From Rhabdornis inornatus (taxonomy: Eukaryota > Chordata > Aves > Passeriformes > Rhabdornithidae), in assembly GCA_013397075.1 (NCBI GenBank), contig VWZS01002869.1, forward strand, positions 2,074,739 to 2,138,738: a stretch of 64,000 nucleotides of DNA, read 5' to 3'. Of this stretch, positions 13,141-27,700 are shown piece after piece; the first letter of the stretch is position 1; each line of letters begins with the position of its first letter. Made by a program: the position numbers and the translations under genes. The notes beneath the pieces are model-generated. The model was not told where the DNA came from. It did no database searches and saw nothing but the letters and a program-made list of their open reading frames with translations.

Positions 13141-16100
13141 CCTGAATGCCTCTACAGAAGGAAAAAAATAAAATAAAAAAAGTCCTGTTTGAATGCAATT
13201 TGACTGTTTCCAGAGCTCAGTCTGAACAATCAGCCTTTTACCTAAATTCTCTGCAATATGGTCCACCACAGAGATGCATTTCAAGTTATCCTTAAACTGC
13301 TGCCAGCTGCTGAGGTACAGAGCAGAATCCATGGCCTGGGCAAAACTAAGAAACGGGAGAAGGAAGGGGAAAGAAGAAATATTATCTTAACTGCAGAGGA
13401 TTTGTGCAAAGACATACCACCATTTACTGCATATCTATGATAGGTGGGAAAAAAGAGGTCTTTGTATTGATCTTTTGCTTTTATTCAGGGTCAAGCTGGC
13501 CTTGATCGTGCAAGTAAAAGTCAGAAAAAGAAGACCAAAATCAGAGAAGCTGCAGAACTTACTTCAAAATTTGCATTTTGCTGCAACATCCCCAAACCTG
13601 AAGTTGCCATTAGTAAATGTGCCATACAGATGTATTTTTGCAGAGATAGCTTGCATTACTTCAGTCTAGTTACAGTTCTTTATGTAACACTCCAGAAGTT
13701 ACAAGGCAAAGGACATTAAATCTTTACCTCTAGTGATTCACTCAGTAGCATTGATCCATCAGTAAGAAATTACATTTTCTACACTCTGAGTATTTAATTT
13801 TCATAAAACATTATTCATTTCAACACTAGTTTTTCCATTAACACCAAGAATTCTGTGAACGCTTGACAGCACTGTTAAACTTTAGAAGTTTTAATAAGTG
13901 GATTTTTCACACATATGAAAGAATAAGGTAATTTGTATGCTCCAAGTCCAAAGTGTTTCCACAAGTTGTAGGGATTCATGAGGTGAAGAATTTGAGTCAC
14001 ATTTTCCATACCAGATGTGAATAAATTCACCTTTAAACTACTGAAATATGAGGAACTGCTGTTGTGAAAATGAGAAGGCAATATGATATAAAGCCAAATG
14101 GAAAGTGTTGAAAGAGGAAGCTTGTGGATCTATAATTCTATAAGAATAAAGAGCACAAACCCTTCTTGATACACTTTCCAAGGTTTCCTCTACAACCCTG
14201 ATTGTATCCTCTGAAGAAGATAGGGTGAAGGTGGGAAGAAACCAGGTTTTCCATGTAAGAGAAAGCTAGAATTCTGTAATTTTCTTTTTTTCTTCTGAAG
14301 TGGCATGAAAACTTCCTGTAGAAAAACGTGGAGAAAACAAATTTGATTCAATGATTTAGACATTTAGGTATCATTTAGACAAAGTCTGCACTTCAGTTTG
14401 ATCCTGATCTTTTAAAACTTTCAAAGCTCTTTGTAATATAAGCCCTTTCGAAATGTGTTCCAAAACTTATTTTTAAAAAATAATTGCAACTTTTCCAGAA
14501 ATACCAGAATGTTATGTTTTAATATTTTTGAAATACTTTACTTCTATGCTAGCTTTTTTACTAAAACTCAGTCTTGCATAGTTTCTACAACTGCATGTAA
14601 GTGCAGTGGCACAAATATTTGAAATAAGGAAACATGAACTTTCATCTACAATATTCTTCAGGGAAAACCTGTGTCTGATTTCAGCCACAAATCTAAAACA
14701 CTTCAGAATGATTAAAAAGGTAATTGGAGTACAAGATTTCCATATAGCTGCATTGCAGATGTGGGAACACAGTTGTGGAAAACTTTGAATGTGAAGGAAA
14801 GACAAAGCTTTGGTTAAGAATCAGGTTGGTGCTGTAGAAATTTCCTAACAGGAAAGAAAAAATACTATGCATAATACTCTATATATACATATAATAATTA
14901 CAATTATACACATATATGTGTTAAGATATGAACAAAATGTTAGGGTAGGATGATTTTTTAAAATGTTTTTATTTTGGGGAAGGAGAAGGCCTTTAAAGAC
15001 TGGTGCTTTGGAACTACAGCGACGATGGGAGAAGCTGATGGTTGCAATTACTGGTCTTCCTTTTGGAAAAAGGGGGAGAAAGGATTGTTTACAGAAACAG
15101 AAAGGTGAAAGCACCATGGTCTGTCTCCTTGTGGAAGGGCTCGAGTGGGATGCAAGATTTCAGGGGATGTGGTTTTAAGATCAGCCAGATCTTTTTGCGG
15201 CACCTTCGCCTGGTGCTCATTTCCTCACTTCCATCCTCTCGCTGTTTTCCCTCCTCTTTGGCTGTGTGCGGGCTCTGCTGTAAAACCCATTAGCAGAGCG
15301 ATCTGGGTGTAAAATCCCAGATAAAAAGCCCGGGAGTAGGAAGCGATTGTCGGAGATGCTGAAGGGCGGAAAGCGCCTCAGCTGGCGCCCTCACAAAGAG
15401 CACGGGCTGCACAATTACCCTCACAGAAAGAAACATTACCAACCAAGAGTCGGGAGAGGAGATAAAAGGGAAAGCAGCAACACACCATCTGACAACCGGG
15501 GAAATGCGGAGAAAAAGGCTGAAAGGAAAAGGCCTGCATGCGTGAGGGTAATTGGAACCAAATAAACACATTTCCCCCCCTTTCGTTCCCACCCTCTGAG
15601 GGAAACAGCATTTTACGCATTCCTCCTAAACAAGCACTTTGTGACTGTGTCACTTATTTCTGCCCGGAGAGGAAAGAAAAACATCGCGCTCCGGGAACTA
15701 ACCAAGAACAGAGTTTGTTTTCAACATTTCTTCACCTCACCTCCTTCGGGGCTCTTCCAGAAGGTTCTGGGTAGCCGCAGCTGCCTCACCTGAGTGCTGC
15801 CAGGCCCAGTTGGAATGGGACAGGCTTCCTTCAGATCACATCTTCATCAGGGCAGAGCCTTCAACAGGCTTTTGAAGGAGTTTAGGTGCTCCAGAGCTAG
15901 GAGTAGAGGAGGCATAGGGTGGGCAGCAGGGGCCTAGCCTACTGTAGCTGGCTTGTATTTGAACCTTCAGCACCTGGGCATGTGAATCCTGAGCTCTCAC
16001 CAAAATCAACCCCCTCATTCACCTTTTAAAGGGGGCACCAGGATTCCTTGCTAGCCTATTTTTCCCATCCAGTGTTGCTCCCAAAGTTGCTTCTCTATCC

Positions 16101-16211
16101 CCCACTCAGCCCTCCTTAAAAACTGGTAGAAAAGTGAGAGTGAGGAAACACTCAATGTTTTGTGCAGTTGAGGGGGGGAAGAAGAAAGTGGAGGATAAAT
16201 CTCCGCTTGAG
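13141..16211. other. Intergenic DNA with a GC-richer block at 15.18-15.80 kb
   Basis: AT-rich to about 14.95 kb, with a TA-rich run at 14876-14921. Then a local block at 15.18-15.80 kb with more CpG, a GATAAAAAGCCC TATA-like word at 15319-15330 and a GTGAGG donor-like site at 15542. No recognised protein. It could be a promoter or enhancer. Confidence 0.4.
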
Positions 16212-16650
16212 TTCATAGAATGATAGATCTATTTAGGTGGGAAAAGACCTTTAAGATCATTGAGTCCAACCATTATCCAACACTTCCAAGCCCACCACTA
16301 AACCGTGTCCCTGAGTGCCACATCCACACTTGTTTTATATATCACCAGGGATGGTGACTCCACTGCTTCCTTGGCAGACCATTCTAATGTCTAGTCAATC
16401 TTTCTGTGAAGAAGTTCTCCCTAATGTTGAACCTAACCCTACTCTGGTGTGGCTTGAGGCCATTTCCTCTTGTCCTATTGCTGGTTGCCGGGGAGCAGAG
16501 CCTGACCCCCACCTGGCTACCTTCCTGTCAGGAACTTGTAGAGAGTGATAAGGTCTCCCCTGAGCCTCCTTTTCTCTAGGCTTAACACACCCATGTCCCT
16601 CAGCTGCTCCTATAGGACTTGTGCTCCAAACCCTTCACCAGCTTTGTTAA
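16212..16650 (-). mobile_element. CR1 LINE 3'-end fragment
   Basis: Starts TTCATAGAATGATAGATCT (reverse complement of the CR1 3' end repeat), then GACCTTTAAGATCATTGAGTCC, AGTTCTCCCTAATGTTGAACC and TTTCCTCTTGTCCTATTGCT. Nearly 440 bp in one piece, fairly well preserved. Its true 3' end is at the left. Confidence 0.92.
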
Positions 16651-19139
16651 CCTTTGGATCACAAAGTTTGACAGTTAATGATAAAAGCCACTCAGCTGGA
16701 GCATCTGGAAGATTCAATGAAGAACTGCTTGGTTTCATTATAAAAAGAAAATCAATATTTAAAGATTGACCTAATGGGTATGTGGGTTTGGTGGTATAAA
16801 ACATTTGGGTCCAAAAAAGCCTTTTATTTCAAAGTAGTAGAATTAAATTGCAGGAACCAATGTGAAATCTTGATTTCTCTGATGTTACTGAAACAGCTTT
16901 GGAGTGCGTGGAGAAAAGGGGGCAGTGAGGCAGCTGGGCTGTGCCAAAGTGGAAAGCCTGCTTTCCCAACTTCCCAAGTACAACCCAGCTGCTTCAAACC
17001 CTGCCAGCCCAGATAGGGGCTGACGTTCAGCATTTCGGCTCTGACGGCGCTCTATAAAAAGCTCAACATCCTCTTTGTGGTCTAAAGCTACATTGCGGTT
17101 CCCCAGTCTAAATTCAATCAAGCCTGAAAAGATTTCAGAAAATAGTGCATAAAAAAGCCAGTCAGGAAATTTCAAGCTGTTTTCCAGGTCCCACTTCCCA
17201 GGAACAGGACCCGGAGCTATTGGTGTGGGCTAGGACTGATAGAAGACGATAAAAGGTACGTTTTGCCCTTGGGCACGAGACCTCTGACATCCCGCCCAGG
17301 TTTTGCAGGGACATGGGCTCCGTGCTGGTGCTCCCAGGGAGCCGGTGACCCCCCAAGCCCCCGGACCCCTCCTGCCATCCCTGATCCCGGGAATTTCGCT
17401 TCCTCGTGGCTCCTCCTGGTGGCCGCGGGGGGACCCCTGACTGCGGCACCACCATGTCCTGTGGTGCTCAGCTGTGAATCCAATGCTTCTGCGAGCATTA
17501 AGATACCCCAAACTTATAAATTTCTATAGGAGATCCACCACATTCCCCAGAAAAGAGGTACTCCGTGGAAAATGGAGTCTGCTAGAAAGCACAGATGCTT
17601 TTTGGCAAGCATATTTCTAGGCATGCACTACCTCAGCAGGTAAACTGTTAATTAAACTACCATTAATGGCTGGTAACCAACACATAAATACATTCCTATA
17701 AATAGATATTGCTCCATATCCCAGGTTATCAGTCATAATACTTAGTCTGAGATAATGAATTCCACACCAAATTATCCCACAGTAGCCATGTCATTTTTCC
17801 GTAAATTGTTGTATGTTTGAGGAGGATGTTTTAGCATATAATTGTGGTGAATTAGGCTTGGCGAGAGATTACAGCAGCTGCAGAATCTCTTTGTTGCACT
17901 GAGCATGAGATCCAAGTCTTCTAAGAGATGTTTTAATGTGCCAAGATCAATACTAGAGGGGCAGAACAGAACAAATGGGCCACAAGGGCCAAGTTCTGCT
18001 GGTAAATCAGTCTGGTAATGACATGCCAGTGATGTCACAGCTGGTGCTGGCAGTCTGAAGGGTAGAACAGCCAAAGCAAGCCAGGATGTGGCAGCCAGAG
18101 AAGCAGAGACAGGAGTCCAAGGGCTAGCAGTGACCTCTGAAGAGACAGCTGGGAGACAGACATTTGGTTTAGGGACATGGACTCTACTCTCCAGCCTGAC
18201 TGATAATCAGTGATCCAGAAAGGCAACAAGTAGATGAGTCTGTGTCTTGAAATCTGGTGAGTAATCATTTTAAAGTAATCCCATAAAATCGTCATTTTGT
18301 CATCTGCCACAGGGACAAGATTGCTTTCTTTACACTGCTTTTGACAGACTCTAAACTGCATATGGTATCACACTGTGAGCAGTAACAAAGCCAAAGTATT
18401 CCTGGTTAATGAATGGTAATTAGTCACTGAAAGTAACTGGCCATGAGCTACATACAGATTAAAATTATAACTCTCCTAGTTTAACAAATGTAACCAGACA
18501 TTGCTGTGGGGTTCTTTTTCTTTCAAACTAGGAAGTGCCTGTTCTTTGGAATCCTTACTATACAAGCAACTTTGGTCAAATTAAGTTTTTAGGATACTAA
18601 CTGGTACATAGCACCAACACAACATCTCAACAACCAGTTAAAAGCTTTGCTTTGCTGCTCTCCTGGCTCTGTGAAAATCCTCAACAATGAGCCACAAGCT
18701 TGCAGAGCACCACGGAATGGTAAACCTGCTTATCAGGCCACTTTCTAGGATACAGAGAACTCATGGTCATATCCTTGAACTAGACGAAAAACCTGCTCCA
18801 AGATCTAGACACATGCTCTTTTTCTCCCGAAGTTTCAGTTATTTCCACAGAGAAAAAACAAAAAGGAGGTAGTTTCCCATGTAACTGAAATTTCATATTT
18901 TGTTGTCCTGCGTCCAAAACTGGTACTTGAAAAACTAGGGGGATAATTATGTAAAAGGTCTATTGTAAAAAAGGGAGGAAACCTTTACATTTAAGATTAA
19001 TCCAAGCCCCTATTTACTGTAAGAGTCACAGCAGTATAAGACAGCCAAGCAGTAACAGCTTGTACTCCTGACCCTCTGGAAAGGAAAACTTGTCAATAGA
19101 CTTTCTTAAAATGTGCACATAAAGACACAAAGACAAATT
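16651..19139. other. Intergenic DNA with a GC-rich block at 17.0-17.5 kb
   Basis: A CTATAAAAAGCTC word at 17052-17064 resembles a TATA box and is followed by a GC-rich stretch (17.26-17.46 kb). No exon with a recognised product follows on either strand. The rest (17.5-19.1 kb) shows nothing I can name. Confidence 0.35.
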
Positions 19140-21702
19140 ATAGAAAAAGGTACCCATTTATTCAAGGTATGACAAGGATATTTACAGTATTCATTTGCTC
19201 AGAATAAGATCCATCCTTACGAGTTTTAAAGCAGCAATTATAAATTACATTTAAAAGGGAAAACATTCCAAGCATGTTTCTGTTAGGTATTTTTACAAGG
19301 ACAGAAACACTTTAAGGCTAAGTTGTTTTGACTTTTGCTGCCACCCGCATTTATCTTGGCAAAACCATTTCAAAGACAATGTTACCTTGAGGGATAGACT
19401 ATGATAAATTCAACATACAATTCCGCTCCCTCAGATGCTTTTCACAACAGTTCACATGTGACAAAAAATTGACTTTTGATTTAAAACAATTAATTAAATC
19501 TAAATGAGATTACCTGCCTACACCCCAGCTTCTGAGGCAAAAGATCATCCACGGCAACACATTAACCACCTCCAAAAGACATCATCAGCTTTCTTGAAGA
19601 TGCTTCAGCTCACCAAGCAAGTTGCTGCAGCCAGAGATCCACAGTCATGTGGTGCAGTCCACCTTTTCGATCACATTATTTTTCAAGACAGAAGAACAAA
19701 AACCTTCAGGTAGTTGATTTCTAAGGTAAATGATGAACACTGTCTGCTTTAGACAGCACTTGGTTCCCACTGCACAGACTAGTGCCCTACCACAGCAAAC
19801 AGGATGAGTTGGCTAAGCTGCTGTAGTGTTATTCTTTAGTCATTGTAACACACAACAGAGCTATAGGAGCAGTTAAAATTGGGTTATCTAAAATGGTTTA
19901 TCTCTTGAGGTAGAGCCCACAAGTCATATTTATTCCTGTCTCTAAACTATAATGCACATGCCATCAAGCAAATATAGCCATTTTTGGTCATTTATAAAAT
20001 AAACCCACTGATTTTTTGATGTTATTAATTGTAAAATAACAGGTTTGTTTGGTTGTTGGTTTTTTTTCTAAATTATTTTGTGCCTGTTTCAGAAGGAAGC
20101 AAATTAAATATTGATAATACTAGATTGTGGCTATTTATACAGTTGCAATGAAAAAAACCCATGTTTTATCCAAATAAACTTCACAGCAACTTTCAAAAGG
20201 GTTGGTATATGAGGATTTTTTTTAACTTAAAACTTACTTTGGAAAATTCCAATTTTAACTGCATAATAAATTTAAAAAGAAAAAAACAAATCACCCCCTG
20301 TCATTAGGCCTTTAGGCTACATAGCTACTTTTAATACTACTTTGGATAATTGTTTCAGGATTACATGAAAGGGAAAAGAAAATTAAACACAACAGAAACC
20401 TCCTCACCTGCACAAAAACAATTCACTGAACCAGCACGGTTTGTTAGGTGAGGACACGGAAACTAAGACTATTGAAAGCGCACAACGTTTAACATTCCAA
20501 CAGAAGCAGAAATGTGACCTGTGCATTAGAAGGGGACATTTATTCCAGGTTAGCCAAGAATCCTCTGTAACAACAAAGCTGTTGCTGTAACCAAGAGTTG
20601 TTTGAAGATAACCAGATAACCCAGTAACAAGTTACAAACACACGGAGATTGGCACTTGATCTTCAGTCAGCCCCAGTCACTCCATTTGCTCCCCAGAGAT
20701 TCACAAACACAGAACTTTAAGTTTCCATTTTATTACCATAAAAAATAAAAGTCAATTTGTAGTTCCAGAGTAAACAAAGAAAGCTTAGTTTCAAACTGAT
20801 TAAAAACAAAGCTCCAAATTCTGGTAAGTTACATGTCACAGGGTTCACATCAGCACCTCAACCTAATGCAGTTTTTTGTGAACTAAGCATATTTCACAAA
20901 GTTTTCATGTTAGTGACAAGGGGCTACATTCTCATCAGGATGCACATGTAACATGGCTCAAGAACAACCTGCAAGGACTGCAAGTCAGCTTCCAGAGTTC
21001 TCCACTGAGCTCTACAAGTTCAGAACCAACATTTAAGACCAAAGTTATTAAAGATTGACCTTTTGCATATTCCGAAACGGAAGGCAAATACAGTCAACTA
21101 ACATTTGGCTTTGAAACATTAACATAACAATGCTATAATTCAGTCACATATTTACAAAAATTTTTTACAACAGAACTGTGTAGGGTTTCCTTTTTATTGT
21201 CATAATACACTTACAGATGAATAGTCATCTTAACCTTCATGCAAAGATGCATCTCTTGTTACACAAGAAGTTTCCTGTTTGATTTTTTGCACTCTGAGGA
21301 TAGCAAGCAGAGGGTTGGGTAAATTTGGGACACCCTTAAAAATGTAGGCCTGTTTGCTCTACTGCACCTTCAAAATAAGGAGGTAAAGAACAGGCACCGT
21401 TAATTCCACAAGGGTTCATTGCCTCTAGCATGTTTTCCAAAACCAACAAAAATAGTCTTCAACAGTTGCAACATGGGTTATTCCAACTTCCCGAACTCTG
21501 GAGTTACTTTCCTAGAAGCACACTTTCTGAGCTTCTTTTCTAATGTATAATGTTGACTATACATTTTAAATTAAACTGTTATGTAAAGAATGTAACAAGC
21601 TTTTTCCTTTGTACACAACTTAATCTCTGTGCTGAGTATTCTTCAAAGGGATTTTATAAATAATACAGTAAAAGTTTAGATCAGTCTTCCACCCTCTCGT
21701 CA
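19140..21702 (-). other. GOLT1B: Probable long 3' UTR of GOLT1B
   Basis: This AT-rich stretch lies directly downstream of the GOLT1B stop codon (minus strand) and has no coding exon or recognisable transposon. It ends near a minus-strand AATAAA at 19157-19162. Human GOLT1B also has a long 3' UTR (from memory). Earlier AATAAA-like sites may give shorter forms, for example the TTTATT at 21184-21200 read on the plus strand. The extent is inferred, not seen. Confidence 0.5.
19157..19162 (-). terminator. Candidate distal polyadenylation signal of GOLT1B
   Basis: AATAAA on the minus strand (TTTATT on plus). Cleavage would fall about 15-20 nt further left, near 19140. It is assigned to GOLT1B because it lies downstream of that gene's stop with no other minus-strand gene between them. 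Confidence 0.4.
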
Positions 21703-24700
21703 TTATACCATGTTGTTGCTTTCTCCAACTTTATCTACAAACTGTGGAAAAGGAGACAAAAAGGTTTTAAGTTGATGACATTTATGTACACTGAAGCTAC
21801 TTTCAAATACTGCTTGCTACTTGCACGGTTAGTATGCGACTGGAAATGAGAGTCAAGTAGTACTCACCGACGTCTCATGGTTTAAATTTGTGAAAACCAA
21901 AATTCTTACAATTGCAATTGTGTTTCTGCATAACATGTTTTTCTCATATAGACATTAACAGTGCAACATGAAGATGCAACAGAATGAGAAAGGAAATAGA
22001 AGAATGCAGATAACACTGCCAGCTTAATGGTTAAAACAAAACAATACAGTCTCAGCCACACATGCATTAGTAGACCAAGGAAGATATTTCAACTGACCAT
22101 TACTGTGGATTCTCTTCTGAGCCTACGTAGGCTTTGAATAAAACATTAACAATTATCTTTTAAAAACAAGATTTAACCCCGTTGTGATCAAATGAAATAT
22201 GATTAAGATCAATTGACAAATTAAACATTCAATTGATCATTAATTATGAGCCACAACTTGGCCTGTGAGACTGGAACAGATGATTTGGAACACTCATTTT
22301 TAAAAACAGCCTGTATGCATCTAAGTTATTCCCACTATTAAGTTTTAGTAGTGCCTATTAAAACTGTTGCTTTCAAAACTAGTGTTACAAATGCTTGTGT
22401 AAAAATACATGCAAAAATTAGCACAGTAAAAGTAGCTGACTGAAACACCCTAGATTAGCATCTTTCTGTTAATTGTCTTCAAATCCCTGGCCATTTGGTT
22501 TAAAAAAACTGAGAACTCCATCTGAAAAAAATACTAATCTTACTTATAAAAAGATGTAGCCTGGTGGAGTGGACCTTAATAAATATATCTGATGAGTGAC
22601 TGTGCATCCTGAGCGTTTCTGGGTTCACCATACAAGCTGCAACTTAACATTGAACTCCACTGTTTGCTTTTACAGGCCAATTTTTCTAAGTTCACCCAAA
22701 CACTGCACCATGAACAGTGTCCTCCTCATTGTACAGACAGGAGAAGAGGCCCAGGGCAGTAGCAAGATTCACCTATGTGGTCACCTAGGGCCAACAGTGA
22801 AGCAGGAAGAACCCCAACATGCCCAGTCACAAGGCAGGGCTCTTCCCACTTCACTACCCATAAGCAGGAGCAGCTTCTGCAAACATGTCCCTTTGTTCCT
22901 TTTACACCTAGAAGTCTCTCCCTGGGAATGAATGTGATGTGTATGGTGCAAGAACTGTACAGGAATGCATTTGAAGTCATTGCTTCAAAACTATATTTGC
23001 TTTATTTTTGATGCATTTCTACAAGTGCTGTATCAGTGGAATAAAAACAGAACATGCTTCAGTTGTTGCATGAAGTACCAAACTTACCGAGCTTATACCA
23101 GGTAAATTCAAGAGATATCCAAGAACTGGAACTCTTCTAATAAAGCCAACCACCACAGGAAAGAACCCCCTTTAGGTAAGACATTGGAAGATTGTATTAG
23201 TTTTTATAATTAAGCTTTTCTTGTATAGCTATAACATGAAAAAATAGCAGGTAATTTTTAAACCAAGATTACATAAAATCTTGCAACTTGTTAGCAGCAC
23301 ACTTGTTTACCAAATATATCAATATACATTCATCAGAGAAAGAAGAAACCCAGGAAAGAAATGGTGTATTTTTAAATGGATTTAATTTTCTTCATAGCTG
23401 GCAACTCTCAGTCAGCTCATCAAAAAATAACTCAAGCGAGAATACCCAACTTAGTCAGCAAAACTGATTTCTAAAATTAGCATACATATTTTGAGATAAT
23501 TCCTCTTTATATTATAGAAAATACATTCAAGACTCAATGTTGAAACAAGTGAAGTTAGTTTTGAGTAATTAAAACCATGTATGGTACTCTTCACATTAAC
23601 TAAAAAAAATAACGCATGACAGAGTTGTATATTCATTTATTTCCCAAATTTAAGTCAGTGGTTTGAATCATGATCCTGGGGATGTTGCCTGGCATAGCTG
23701 TTATGGTGTAGCCCCTGCACTGTCCACTTAATCTCTGCAGCAGAAAAACAAATTTTCTGTGGCAGTATCTCAGCTGTTTGCAAGCAGCTGGTGGCATTCC
23801 CAGCAATCTCATGTTGAGCATTCCCTGCATGGAATAAGGATTAATGTGCAATGAGGCCCCAGCCACAGTGAAACAGTGAAGTTTCACAAGTCACCATCCT
23901 CTTCACCACACTGCTAACAACTATTTACTGGGTAATATCCATACTAATAAGGGGGGGTTTTGAGATTTTTTTTTATTATTTTTTTAAGACCAGATCATTT
24001 CAGTGGCCCAGTAAATTGTGAGGCAGGGCACACAAACCACTTGTAACAGATTAAAACAACTGCTGTGTCCAAGAATAAAGAATCATCAGTACACTAGGGA
24101 TAATATTGCCAGCGGTAAGTCTGCAAAGCTATAATCTGAACAAGGCTCCAAAAGCACCCTTAGATTACAACTGTCCCATAACAGCCAGGGCAGTTTTCTG
24201 CTATGCAACCAAGCAGCAGGATCCTGAGGAACAGTATAAAATTATGCTAGAAAAAAGACTTCATATGTAACTTCTTCAGAAAGGAGCAAGTTGCTGACAA
24301 CAGGATGATGGTTGAACTGAACAAGACTGAAGCAAAACAAAAAGCTTTGCTTGAAGTAGTCACTAGCCAACCTTGTAGCAAGGCATTTAGATTCTATCAA
24401 CTAATAAGCACTGGAAAAGATGGTCATAGAATCATCAAGGTTGGAAAATACATTTAAGATCATTCAGTCCAAACCACTGGTCTCCAGATGCTTTAAATTA
24501 AAACAGATCAGATAAACATTCATACCTGGAATTATCTATCCCTTGTTGATTCCCTTCAGGCTAGATGATAGTCCTAGGGATAACTATTGATCTTCTATAA
24601 ACCTCCCAACATTATTTTACCTTGCAAGCACCATTAAATAATCCATAACCATACTTGCTTAGACATACTAACTTATAACTCTCTTGAGATCTTTTAAAAG

Positions 24701-27700
24701 GAGGGTTTTGATGGAAACACATTCTACTTACTTTGTACTGTCTGATTAAACTAAGCACTATGCAAGAAATAATGTATTCAGTGAAATACTGTGATTATCA
24801 AAGCACTTGCAGTGACAGAATTCAGAGTAACACAGAGTAGAACAACAAGAAATACATTAAACCCACAAAATTAATTTATCTGAAATTTCACTGTCTCCAA
24901 GACAGGAGCCAAGTTCAGATTTGTTTTTAAAAATAAACATTTTATCTGAACTAAATACCAGATTAACATACAACTTTACTGTGTACAAAAAGAGCTTCAT
25001 GAGAACAATTGTTTCACTTTGATTAACAGGAACAGTATTATTTAGCCATTTGCTGAACACTTCGGGGTCTGAAACTTCATCAATAACCATTGGTGAAACA
25101 GTCTGCATCTAGACAGAAGTCTAAGAACAACCAGAAGCCTCCATTTCTACTTTTTGTATATTTTTTGCTTTCTTCTGTAGGAAAACATAGAACTTCAACC
25201 ATGGAAATAAAGATAAAAATATAGATATCTATGCAGGTTGCAACAAGTCAAATTCTTTCACTATTACAGTTGCATTTTTGAAGAACTTAAATGACACACT
25301 GTGAAAGTTGTAACATGTTTCAAGATTGCTGTTAAAAAAATATAATTTCCATTTTTCCTTAAGTCAGTCAAGATACTGCTAACCCAAACAAGCAGTTCTG
25401 ATTCTAAGGCATAATTGTAATGAAATACGACAGAAAACATCTTTTCCCTGGGCTGCCATAGTGATGAAATGGTAAGGTTACAAACCTAGGATGGTAGTAA
25501 CTAAATATTTTGCCCCATTTGTTAAAGAAAAGAACAAACTCCCCACCAAAAAAAAAGTACCAAGTATTCCTTTTCCATGAGGAGATATTTAAACTTCATA
25601 CTGCTAACAATTTGGGCTCCCACATATTTTGAACCTTTACAATTCTTTGGTTAGACACCAACATTATCAAAGTCACTTTGATAAATGCCTCACAAACATT
25701 AGCAGATTTGAGTCTTGGAAAAATACTTACCAACTTGTAAATAAACAATTTCATATAAAATCTGACCAAAAGGAACATTTAAAGGATGCTGCTTTGTCAA
25801 CTCTAACACAGAAACACTACACGAATACATTTATTCCTAGAAAAACTAACACAAAGTTGTTTTCAAACAAGACTTACCTGAACAATAGGAAGAACCCATA
25901 AATTTCAAGGATCATTCCTATTAAAGGCCAGCCAATGAGAACTATGAGCACACCACCCAGGAAGAAGCCTGTTGCTTTCATTTTGTGTTTTTGAAAGAAG
26001 AATCTAAATGTTCTTTCTAAACCAATAACAAAAGACAAGCCAGCCACAAATAAAACCTAGAAAAGACAAAAACAAACCAAAGAAGGAAAACAACTAATTA
26101 TGTTCCCAAGTACAGGATGTAAACATATATATCTATATCTACATACATATAACAAAATTAGACTGCTTTTCTTGCACAACTTATTTTAATACCAAAAGAC
26201 AATTGGTGAGAATGAATTTACTATTGGTTTTCTTTTGTAAGGTCCATCTTAAAGCACTTGTAGCTCTCAGATGCTTGAAAGTAGAGTCTACCCTTTGTGG
26301 TCTCTGCCAAATACACACAAGACAAAAGACCTGCTGACAACAGTTGTATCTGCCCTGTCACACACATACAATCTTTACCACAAGTGGTGCTGAAGCTTAG
26401 TACTACTGACAGCAAAGGCTCCTAAAAACTAAGAATACACATAAAAGCACCTCTGTTCTGTGCCACTGACATCTTCAACAGCTTATACTGATCTACTCAT
26501 AGTACAAAGGCAGAGAAAGGAAAAGCTGAACAGTTGTTTTTTACTGTGCAGAGCCTTTTTACTGTTTATTTATTTGTTCCAGTATAGACTAAACACTATC
26601 ACACTAGTCCCAACTAGTTAGAACTATTTCTGGTGTCCTGGAGCAACAGGACTCAGAATTATTTCAGCAACATTTTTGCTCAGAAAGTAATAGAATCTCA
26701 GATTTTACTCAAGATTGTTTCATTTAAGTTTTGTATGGTACTTAATAAATCACTTTCTTAGAACCTCCTTCCCTTTCTGATTTTTTTTAATAAAAACAAC
26801 TCTCTGCAAGGATACACTACCTTTTCTTGCATTATCTTTGGTTACCACATAGTCTGTCATTGTCTCTTCCTACCTACATTTTCATTTTCCCTAAACTGGA
26901 TCTCGCATTTCCACCTTACATTATGAAAAGAAAAAATAAGCATTATTTCATTTTTCATTCTTCCACTGCACACTCGATTTGATGGCTCATAACATTGCTT
27001 CAACTAATGCACCCAAATTCATAACACCAAGGTTGTGTGTCCCTTCAGGGAATCTCAATATTTGGAAATGAAACTGATCTGTTTAGCTGCAGACTTTTAG
27101 GCATCAGCAAAAGAGGGGGTGAGCCTCTACCAACGAGGCTGTACTTTGGCTGGCTGGCAAAGCTGAGAACAGCAGAGACACAGGGACTATCACATGCAGA
27201 AAACACCCTGTCATTTTATATTTGGATTGGAAATTTTGTGTACCAGAACCAGGATTTATTTTCTGTGCTACTTTGAGCGACAACTTCAATTTGGTAAAAG
27301 CTGAATATACTGAATCTCTCCTTTATGAAAGAGGCCTGGCTCTTCTAAAGCCAGAAGTGTCGGCAATCCATACTTCCTTCTTTCCTTGTACAGCACTGCA
27401 AAGCTACATTTGCTAGCACTTACTTAGTGATTCTTATCCAAATAGATACTTAAATTGACAGTTATCTTAGAGGATCACAAAAAATCACATTTGCAGCAGC
27501 ACAATAACTGTGGAACAAGCTGCTTCTTATCTACCAACATCCCACAGGCCTGACCCAAGGTGATATTCACATCAGTGTGAGCTGTTCTAACTCAAACAGG
27601 AAAAATTATTCACTCCTATCACTGAGCACAGCTCCTCCTATATACCAAATCACCACAGGAATCTTTGTCATGCAGCTTCAAACTGATAACATACTGTTCT

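Noticed and set aside
17052..17064. TATA-box-like CTATAAAAAGCTC as a promoter
   Set aside because: No downstream exon, product or CpG island of usual size could be tied to it. It is kept only as a note in the intergenic entry.
16885..17175. 96-codon minus-strand frame starting MKFPDWLFYALF
   Set aside because: The start looks like a signal peptide but the rest matches nothing I know and has no supporting splice sites in phase.
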